Shown here: piece after piece, positions 1-5,464 of the stretch
How the letters are laid out: every line of letters starts with the position of its first letter
How positions within the stretch are numbered: the first letter of the stretch is position 1
Source of the DNA: Nesterenkonia sp. LB17
Lineage (GTDB): Bacteria > Actinomycetota > Actinomycetes > Actinomycetales > Micrococcaceae
Length of the DNA: 64,000 bases
Direction: 5' to 3'
Assembly: GCF_022565915.1 (NCBI RefSeq)
Contig: NZ_JAJOYX010000002.1
Location: 1 to 64,000, forward strand
Program-made: the position numbers and the translations under genes
The notes under the pieces: generated by a model
The model's database searches: none
Seen by the model: only the letters and a program-made list of their open reading frames with translations
Told to the model about the DNA's origin: nothing

Positions 1-181
1 CGGTGCCGCTGTTGTTCAGCGGGTCCAGGTTGGCCTGGAAGGACCAGGACTCGCTGGAGGTCGAGGTGGCGGCGCCATCGGTTGCTCCGCCGTGCTCGGA
101 GTGGGCCATGGCTGGGCCTGCGCCCAGAAGCATTGCGCCGAGCGCGAGGGTGGGGACGGCGAACAGTTTGGATTTAAACAT
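1..181 (-). CDS. HIHFG/CHRD-like secreted protein, copy 1 (N-terminal part only, cut by window edge)
   Basis: This is the first 60 codons of a protein whose complete twin lies at 1503-2321. The DNA of positions 1-204 is identical to 2141-2344, covering the start codon and its GAGGAG ribosome binding site. The encoded part is a Sec signal peptide (MFKSK, then a hydrophobic stretch ending in AMA) and the beginning of the mature domain. The rest lies to the left of the window, so it is unknown whether the gene is intact. On the minus strand it follows sortase copy 1, which repeats the sortase then CHRD-like order of the neighbouring pair. Its upstream region (182-410) does not resemble that of copy 2. 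Confidence 0.8.
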   Translation of the reverse strand, partial: MFKSKLFAVPTLALGAMLLGAGPAMAHSEHGGATDGAATSTSSESWSFQANLDPLNNSGT

Positions 182-204
182 TTGAGGGACTCCTCGTCAC
201 AGTG
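1..204. repeat. Direct repeat A, copy 1 (identical to 2141-2344)
   Basis: All 204 bases visible here recur without a mismatch at 2141-2344. Identity stops abruptly about 23 bases upstream of the start codon. The left limit is outside the window. Confidence 0.95.
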
Positions 205-410
205 GGTGTGGCCGTGACCAGGGACTCCTGGCCGCGACTTCCTCAGAGTAACCCACGTCACTATCATTTCCAGAAATATTTCGTCATTCTAACTACCGCT
301 GGATCAATTGCGAGGAGCCGGTCGCGGTGATCTCTTTTCCGATATGGCAATCAAAAGCTCATACGCCCGGGGTATTCGAGTGCTGCTGTCCCTGAATGGC
401 CCTCTCGACC

Positions 411-1196
411 TCAGCCGACGAGGGTGGCGTAGACCACGTAGTTGTCCTCGTATTCTCCGGTGGCCTGGTCGTATCCGTCGCAGGTGATCAGTCGGAGTTC
501 GGGGTCTTCGGTGTTGCCGTAGACCTCGAGGGTGGGGAAGGTGTTCTTGCCGTATTGCTCGGCCTTGGTGACCACGAAGGTCGCGGTGTCGCCGTCTTCT
601 TGTCCCACGGTGATCTCGTCGCCTTCGACGAGTTCTGGCAGATCAGCGAAGACCCCTGGCTCACCGAGAGAGTCATCGACATGGCCCAGCAATACTGAAG
701 GGCCTTGCTCGCCTGGGGCGGGGGATCCGGTGTACCAGCTGGCTGGGGAACCTGGGTCACCGGGTGGGACCTCCAGGGTGCCGTTGTCCCTCAGGCCTAA
801 GTGCAGCAGCTCGGAGCTGGCATCGATGGCCGGGATCTCGAACGCGGCGGGGGGTGCGGTCTCGGTGGCGGCCTCGTTGCTCTGGTCTTCGGCGTCTTCA
901 GGTCCGTCGGCTTCGTCGGGTGTCGGTGTCGGGGAGGCTTCAACCTCACCCTCGTCGTCACGGTCTGCGTCGGTCTCTGTTGGTTCAGCTGGCTCATCCG
1001 CTTCCGGAGTGCCTGCCTCGGACTCGACCACCGCGGTGGCGGTGTCTTCCCCGGCACCCGGATCGTCGTCCTGCCCGGGTGAACATGCCGAGATCGCCAG
1101 TATCAGTGCGGTGGCGATGGTCAGTGCCGCACCACGGTGCCGGCCGCCGGAGGCCGCACAGGTGGTCTCGTGGTGGTGCCGAGGGAGAGGAGACAT
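411..1196 (-). CDS. Lipoprotein-anchored sortase (class E/F-like), copy 1
   Basis: Predicted cysteine transpeptidase of the sortase fold, 261 residues, acting on the outer face of the membrane. An N-terminal hydrophobic stretch ends in a lipobox (ISAC, Cys38), so it is probably a lipoprotein rather than a transmembrane protein. Residues about 41-115 are an acidic, Pro/Glu/Asp/Thr-rich linker, and the sortase domain spans about 117-261. The catalytic His172 is in VLLGHVD and Cys239 in LITCDG. The position after the cysteine that usually carries arginine reads DNYVVYA, so the active-site Arg is not obvious. I chose the ATG at 1196 because the paralogue at 2555-3340 has the same start context and exactly the same length; an in-frame extension to 1319 is possible. 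The nearest candidate substrate is the CHRD-like protein. The split between sortase class E and F is uncertain. Confidence 0.85.
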   Translation of the reverse strand: MSPLPRHHHETTCAASGGRHRGAALTIATALILAISACSPGQDDDPGAGEDTATAVVESEAGTPEADEPAEPTETDADRDDEGEVEASPTPTPDEADGPEDAEDQSNEAATETAPPAAFEIPAIDASSELLHLGLRDNGTLEVPPGDPGSPASWYTGSPAPGEQGPSVLLGHVDDSLGEPGVFADLPELVEGDEITVGQEDGDTATFVVTKAEQYGKNTFPTLEVYGNTEDPELRLITCDGYDQATGEYEDNYVVYATLVG

Positions 1197-1249
1197 CAAG
1201 GTTCTCTTTCGGGTTGGACCTGCTGGGCTGCGCTCTGGTCCGGGTGGCG
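414..1249. repeat. Direct repeat B, copy 1 (paralogous to 2558-3393)
   Basis: This segment aligns without gaps to 2558-3393 (offset 2144). It is almost identical over the sortase domain and linker (about 414-1115), diverges in the signal-peptide codons, then becomes nearly identical again around the start codon and 5' leader (about 1172-1249). Confidence 0.9.
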
Positions 1250-1382
1250 GGGACAAGGAGGAGGCCGAGGCGGCGGATCTTGTGGGCTGGTCAGTCACGC
1301 GATCTCGTGGCTTGCCCACGTCGACCTCTCCAGAAGTGACCGACGCCCGTGAGGAGCTTCTCGGGATTCTGTGACGGGCAGG

Positions 1383-1424
1383 GGTGGCCCCACTTCAAAC
1401 TCGGAAGTTCGAAGTGGGGCCACC
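1383..1424. terminator. Long palindrome between CHRD-like gene and sortase copy 1
   Basis: Arms GGTGGCCCCACTTC (1383-1396) and GAAGTGGGGCCACC (1411-1424) are perfectly complementary, and pairing continues inward with one mismatch to a small loop. No U-tract follows on either strand. It may be a factor-assisted terminator, a processing site or a protein-binding palindrome. It is the third hairpin met downstream of the CHRD-like gene. Confidence 0.5.
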
Positions 1425-1433
1425 GCTGGAGGC

Positions 1434-1453
1434 GCATCGCTGTGACGCGATGC
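1434..1453. terminator. Short hairpin in the CHRD-like to sortase spacer
   Basis: GCATCGC (1434-1440) pairs with GCGATGC (1447-1453) around a six-base loop. It sits between two larger palindromes, so the spacer downstream of the CHRD-like gene holds three consecutive hairpins. Confidence 0.35.
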
Positions 1454-1466
1454 ATGAGCCCTCAGG

Positions 1467-1501
1467 CTCGATTCGACCGGTCAGAGACCGGTCGAATCGA
1501 G
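1467..1501 (-). terminator. Terminator-like hairpin after the CHRD-like gene
   Basis: A perfect 16-bp stem (1467-1482 with 1486-1501, core GATTCGACCGGTC) closes on three bases. It lies right after the stop codon of the CHRD-like gene on the minus strand. It lacks a clear U-tract but is well placed to end that transcript. Confidence 0.55.
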
Positions 1502-1502
1502 A

Positions 1503-2321
1503 TCAGGACTCGACGGTGCGCTGGCGCATGAAGAAGGCACCGGCACCGATGGCGCCGAGGGCGAGTGCGCCGCCGCCGGCGGCCATGGCCACACTGGCGC
1601 CCTGTGAGCCGCCGGAGACGCCGGTGTCGGCGCCGCCTTCAGGCATCCCGTCCATCTGGGAGGCGGTCAGGGTGCCGCAGGCAGCGGGAAGAGTCGCAGC
1701 GTTGGGCAGGGACTCATCGAGCTCGCTCTGCTTGTTCGCGGCTTCCTCGGTCAGCACGGCTGGGTCCACGCCGTGGACCACGACGACGCCGGTGCCGTCG
1801 ACGATGGAGGCCAGCACGTCATCGGGGATCTCCAGGCTGCGCTCGTAGGTGTAGCTGCTGCCCCCGGGGAACCGCTCGACCGCGAGGCCGGAGTCCGGTG
1901 AGGTGTCGCCTTCGGTGGTCAGTGAGGTGCCGATGCCGCCGTAGAAGGGTGCGCCTTCTTCGACGTTGATGGCGCCGTCGCCGTCGACGTCAGCCTCGGG
2001 GCCGGGGCAGGTGCCCTGGGCGCCGAAGTGGATGTGCTGGGCGTGGGGGAAGGGTCCGTCCATGAAGGTCTCGGCTGCGCCGTCGACGGTCATGTAGACC
2101 GTGGCCTGGTTGCCCTGGCCCTCGATGAGCACGTCACCGACGGTGCCGCTGTTGTTCAGCGGGTCCAGGTTGGCCTGGAAGGACCAGGACTCGCTGGAGG
2201 TCGAGGTGGCGGCGCCATCGGTTGCTCCGCCGTGCTCGGAGTGGGCCATGGCTGGGCCTGCGCCCAGAAGCATTGCGCCGAGCGCGAGGGTGGGGACGGC
2301 GAACAGTTTGGATTTAAACAT
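1503..2321 (-). CDS. Secreted CHRD-like protein with EF-hand loop and putative sortase signal, copy 2
   Basis: A 272-residue exported protein. It has a Sec signal peptide (about 1-26, ending AMA), a mature domain resembling CHRD proteins with HAQHIHFG (residues 93-100) and VVVVHGVDP, and two cysteines (105, 215) that could form a disulfide. Residues 111-122 match the EF-hand loop D-x-D-x-D-G-x-I-x-x-x-E exactly, implying Ca2+ binding. The C-terminus looks like a cell-wall sorting signal: GADTG (230-234), a hydrophobic Ala/Gly-rich segment, then MRQRTVES. GADTG resembles the LAxTG pentapeptide of class E sortases with the first Leu replaced. Sortase genes lie on both sides. A GAGGAG ribosome binding site precedes the ATG. 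The CHRD assignment is by motif only; function unknown. Confidence 0.75.
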   Translation of the reverse strand: MFKSKLFAVPTLALGAMLLGAGPAMAHSEHGGATDGAATSTSSESWSFQANLDPLNNSGTVGDVLIEGQGNQATVYMTVDGAAETFMDGPFPHAQHIHFGAQGTCPGPEADVDGDGAINVEEGAPFYGGIGTSLTTEGDTSPDSGLAVERFPGGSSYTYERSLEIPDDVLASIVDGTGVVVVHGVDPAVLTEEAANKQSELDESLPNAATLPAACGTLTASQMDGMPEGGADTGVSGGSQGASVAMAAGGGALALGAIGAGAFFMRQRTVES

Positions 2322-2344
2322 TTGAGGGACTCCTCGTCACAGTG
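2141..2344. repeat. Direct repeat A, copy 2 (identical to 1-204)
   Basis: Identical to the first 204 bases of the window. It covers the 5' end of the CHRD-like gene and its ribosome binding site. The homology breaks at 2345, so the two copies have unrelated promoters. Confidence 0.95.
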
Positions 2345-2554
2345 ATTTGGTCGCACGGCCTCTGATCGTGGTGTCGACCAGGCCATGTACGCGGAGTTCG
2401 GAGCGACATCAGGATCGGATGGTGAAAATCCAAAAAAAGTTTCTCAGCTCACCGATCCGCCTCAACTAGCTAAACCTTTATCGATATCGAAAGACTCATT
2501 ATTCTCCGCGCGGGAAGTGCTGGGATCCGCTGTGTCGGACCGGCCATTCGGTCT

Positions 2555-3340
2555 CTAACTGGCGAGGGTGGCGTAGACCACGTAGTTGTCCTCGTATTCT
2601 CCGGTGGCCTGGTCGTATCCGTCGCAGGTGATCAGTCGCAGTTCGGGGTCTTCGGTGTTGCCGTAGACCTCGAGGGTGGGGAAGGTGTTCTTGCCGTATT
2701 GCTCGGCCTTGGTGACCACGAAGGTCGCGGTGCCGCCGTCTTCTTGTCCCACGGTGATCTCGTCGCCTTCGACGAGTTCTGGCAGGTCAGCGAAGACCCC
2801 TGGCTCGCCGAGAGAGTCATCGACATGGCCCAGCAATACTGAAGGGCCTTGGTCGCCTGGGGCGGGGGATCCGGTGTACCAGCTGGCTGGGGAACCTGGG
2901 TCGCCCGGTGGGACCTCCAGGGTGCCGTTGTCCCTCAGGCCTAAGTGCAGCAGCTCGGAGCTGGCATCGATGGCCGGGATCTCGAACGCGGCGGGGGGTG
3001 CGGTCTCGGTGGCGGCCTCGTTGCTCTGGTCTTCGGCGTCTTCAGGTCCGTCGGCTTCGTCGGGTGTCGGTGTCGGGGAGGCTTCAACCTCACCCTCGTC
3101 GTCACGGTCTGCGTCGGTCTCTGTTGGTTCAGCTGGCTCATCCGCTTCCGGAGTGCCTGCCTCGGACTCGACCACCGCGGTGGCGGTGTCTTCCGCGGCA
3201 CCCGGATCGTCGTCCTGCCCGGGTGAACATGCCGAGATCGCCAGCATCAGTGCGGTCGCCACCGCCAGTGCGGCGCCGCGGGGCCAGTGGTCTGCTGCCG
3301 ACAGGGCGGTGTGGTTGTCGTGCCGAGGGAGAGGAGACAT
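2555..3340 (-). CDS. Lipoprotein-anchored sortase (class E/F-like), copy 2
   Basis: Paralogue of the sortase at 411-1196, with the same 261-residue length and architecture: lipobox ISAC at Cys38, acidic linker, sortase domain with GHVD histidine and LITCDG cysteine. From the lipobox onward only a handful of residues differ (for example PGEQ to PGDQ, DGDT to DGGT, and the C-terminal VG to AS). The first 30 residues, before the lipobox, are clearly different. The shared ATG at 3340 and the shared leader support the start. The CHRD-like gene follows 233 bases downstream on the same strand, so each sortase is followed by a putative substrate. Near-identity suggests recent duplication or gene conversion. 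Confidence 0.85.
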   Translation of the reverse strand: MSPLPRHDNHTALSAADHWPRGAALAVATALMLAISACSPGQDDDPGAAEDTATAVVESEAGTPEADEPAEPTETDADRDDEGEVEASPTPTPDEADGPEDAEDQSNEAATETAPPAAFEIPAIDASSELLHLGLRDNGTLEVPPGDPGSPASWYTGSPAPGDQGPSVLLGHVDDSLGEPGVFADLPELVEGDEITVGQEDGGTATFVVTKAEQYGKNTFPTLEVYGNTEDPELRLITCDGYDQATGEYEDNYVVYATLAS

Positions 3341-3393
3341 CAAGGTTCTCTTTCGGGTTGGACCTGCTGGGCTGCGCTCCGGTGCGGGTGGCC
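2558..3393. repeat. Direct repeat B, copy 2 (paralogous to 414-1249)
   Basis: Gap-free match to 414-1249. The middle of the signal-peptide coding region is the only strongly diverged part. Confidence 0.9.
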
Positions 3394-3493
3394 GATCTCG
3401 TCTAGAGGCAGATATGCCCATAATCTACAGTCCCTCCCATCGGAGGTGCGGCGACAGGGGCGCAGCAATGCTCCGGCCCCTGCCGACGACACG

Positions 3494-4642
3494 TCAGGAG
3501 TCTCTGCGGACCACGACCACCGTGACATCATCGGGGGCCTTTGCCTGCTCGGCACGGCGCAGCGCCTCCTTGACAGCACCTTCGAGACCCTGCTCGCGCA
3601 GGACCTGCTCCACCTGCCCGTAGGGGTCCTCGAGGTCCAGAAGGTCCAGGAGTCCATCGCTGCAGGAGAGCAGGGCATCTCCGGGGTGCAGCTGCACGGT
3701 GTTCAGTCCGTGGGGCTCGCCCATGCCCATCGCCAGCGGCAGCCCGGTGGATTCCAGGTGCTCCCAGCTGCCGTCGGCGCGATGGATGAAGCTCAGGCTG
3801 TGTCCGCCGTCGACGTAGCTGATCTGGCCGGTGCGGGTGTCGATGTCGGCGCAGAACATGGTGACGAACATGTGCAGATCACCGATGTCCTGCTCCAGGA
3901 GAGAATCGATCTCAGCGACCGTGGCCTGCAGGGAACGCTCCGGAGCGGTGCGCATCGAGGCGCGGACGGCGGAGGCGATGATCCCTGCGCCGAGGCCCTT
4001 GCCCATGACGTCGGCCAGGGTGACCCGCAGCTGATCCCCCCGGAGAGCCACATCATGGAAGTCCCCAGAGACGCACCCGGCCGGGGCGGAGCCGGCGGTG
4101 ACGGTGAATCCCGCGGGCTGGGGGAGATTGCGGGGAGTCTGTGCGCGCTGGACCACGACGGCATGGTCCAGCTCCTGCTGCTGCGCCAGTTCGGTCTGGA
4201 CCCAGCGGGCGAGATCTTCGAGAAGGTCGCGTTCCTGCTCATCGAGCTCACGAGGCTTGGTGTCGATGAGGCACAGCGCTCCCACCTGTTCGCCGCCCGG
4301 GGCCTGCAACGGGTGACCGGCATAGAAGCGCAGGTGTGGGGCGCCTTCGACATAGGGACTCGCCGCGAACGCCTCATCCTGCTTCAGGTCTTCGATGACC
4401 AGGGTGCCGGTCTGCTGGATGGTTGATTCGCAGAATGCGTACTTGCGGGGAGTTTCTCGGCTGCCGAGCCCGACCGAGGACTTGCTCCACTGGCGATCAT
4501 TGTCGAGGAGATTCACGCTCACCATGGGTACGTCGAAGAGCTCTTGAGCCATCCGCGTGATCCGGTCCACACGCTCGTCGCGCGGCGTGTCGAGAATCTT
4601 CATGGCGTCGAGCGCGCTCTGTCGCTTCTTTTCGTCGATCAT
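3494..4642 (-). CDS. GAF-domain PP2C/SpoIIE-type serine phosphatase (RsbU-like)
   Basis: Predicted cytoplasmic sensor phosphatase of 382 residues. Residues about 20-155 form a GAF domain of the kind found in light- or redox-responsive regulators (VSVNLLDNDRQW, CESTIQQTG, YAGHPL, GALCLIDTKPR). Residues about 175-382 form the metal-dependent SpoIIE phosphatase domain with the acidic motifs SGDFHD, LADVMGKG, VDGGH, SDGLLD and PDDVTVVVV. RsbU-type enzymes dephosphorylate anti-anti-sigma factors in partner-switching cascades; no such partner is encoded nearby, so the target is unknown. The ATG at 4642 has an AGGGG ribosome binding site 7 bases upstream. A TTG five codons earlier is a less likely start. 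The gene stands alone, with 153 bases to sortase copy 2. Confidence 0.88.
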   Translation of the reverse strand: MIDEKKRQSALDAMKILDTPRDERVDRITRMAQELFDVPMVSVNLLDNDRQWSKSSVGLGSRETPRKYAFCESTIQQTGTLVIEDLKQDEAFAASPYVEGAPHLRFYAGHPLQAPGGEQVGALCLIDTKPRELDEQERDLLEDLARWVQTELAQQQELDHAVVVQRAQTPRNLPQPAGFTVTAGSAPAGCVSGDFHDVALRGDQLRVTLADVMGKGLGAGIIASAVRASMRTAPERSLQATVAEIDSLLEQDIGDLHMFVTMFCADIDTRTGQISYVDGGHSLSFIHRADGSWEHLESTGLPLAMGMGEPHGLNTVQLHPGDALLSCSDGLLDLLDLEDPYGQVEQVLREQGLEGAVKEALRRAEQAKAPDDVTVVVVRRDS

Positions 4643-4815
4643 TCCAGAACCCCTCAAGCTTTTCGTTCAGAAAGTACCTGATAGTGACTTTAGTCCATGT
4701 CAGGGGTGTTTTCTGAAATCGCCGGTGTCACAAATTGAATTGAGGGTTTTCCGCGCTGATCGAGTCGAATCTGCTGCGTATGACTTGAACCCGCTATGGG
4801 CGCATGATTTCCCGT

Positions 4816-5349
4816 TCAGCTCCGGTTGGGCAGGATCATGTTCGTCATCCGGGCGGTCGAGAGGCGGCGGCCGGCGTCGTCGGTCATCACGATCTCGTGG
4901 CTGGTCAGCTGCCGGCCCAGGTTGATCGGGGTACAGGTGGCCGTGACCATGCCCTCGGTGACCGAGCGATGGTGGGTGGCGCCGAGCTCGGTGCCCACCA
5001 CGGCATTGTCCACACCCAGGTTGACCCGCGCGTGCAGGATCGCGGCGATCGAGCCGAGCGTCTCGGCGAGCACCATATGCGCGCCACCGTGGAAGAGGCC
5101 CATGTTCTGCTCGTTGCCCGCCACCGGGAGGGTGGCCACCATCTTGTCCGGGTGCATCTCCACGTAGCGCAGCCCCATCTTCACGCCCAGCGGAGTGACC
5201 CCATGCGGGCCGGTCCACTGCTGATACTCCTCAGGGATCCCGGCGGCCTCCATCCGGGCGGCGCGCTCCTGCTCGTCGGGGAAAGGGGTGGGCGCACCGG
5301 GGACGGCGCTGCTGGAAAGGTGGTCGAGGGCGTCAGGCTGAGAAGTCAT
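4816..5349 (-). CDS. Hotdog-fold thioesterase (PaaI/YbgC-like)
   Basis: A 177-residue protein with a single hotdog domain over about 55-175. The motif GLFHGGAHMVLAET matches the helix-entry segment (HGG) of PaaI/4HBT acyl-CoA thioesterases, and HHRSVTEGMVTATCTPINLGR matches the strand that follows. It presumably hydrolyses an acyl- or aryl-CoA; the substrate cannot be told. It is divergent from polA, with 115 bases between the starts, a pairing that I recall from other Micrococcaceae. The ATG at 5349 is preferred because the longer reading frame runs back through the intergenic DNA into polA. Confidence 0.82.
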   Translation of the reverse strand: MTSQPDALDHLSSSAVPGAPTPFPDEQERAARMEAAGIPEEYQQWTGPHGVTPLGVKMGLRYVEMHPDKMVATLPVAGNEQNMGLFHGGAHMVLAETLGSIAAILHARVNLGVDNAVVGTELGATHHRSVTEGMVTATCTPINLGRQLTSHEIVMTDDAGRRLSTARMTNMILPNRS

Positions 5350-5464
5350 GGGCTCCAGTTTAGATGCCGGCGGGGAGCGACGGACATCCGCCCCACGAAC
5401 CGGAGCGGCGTGGGGCCCGTGAGAGGTCTGGGGTGAGCGCGGGGGTCGCGATAGGCTGGGGCTC

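Noticed and set aside
1-3393. Insertion sequence or transposase as the cause of the tandem duplication
   Set aside because: No transposase, terminal inverted repeats or target-site duplications were seen between or around the copies; unequal crossing-over is simpler.
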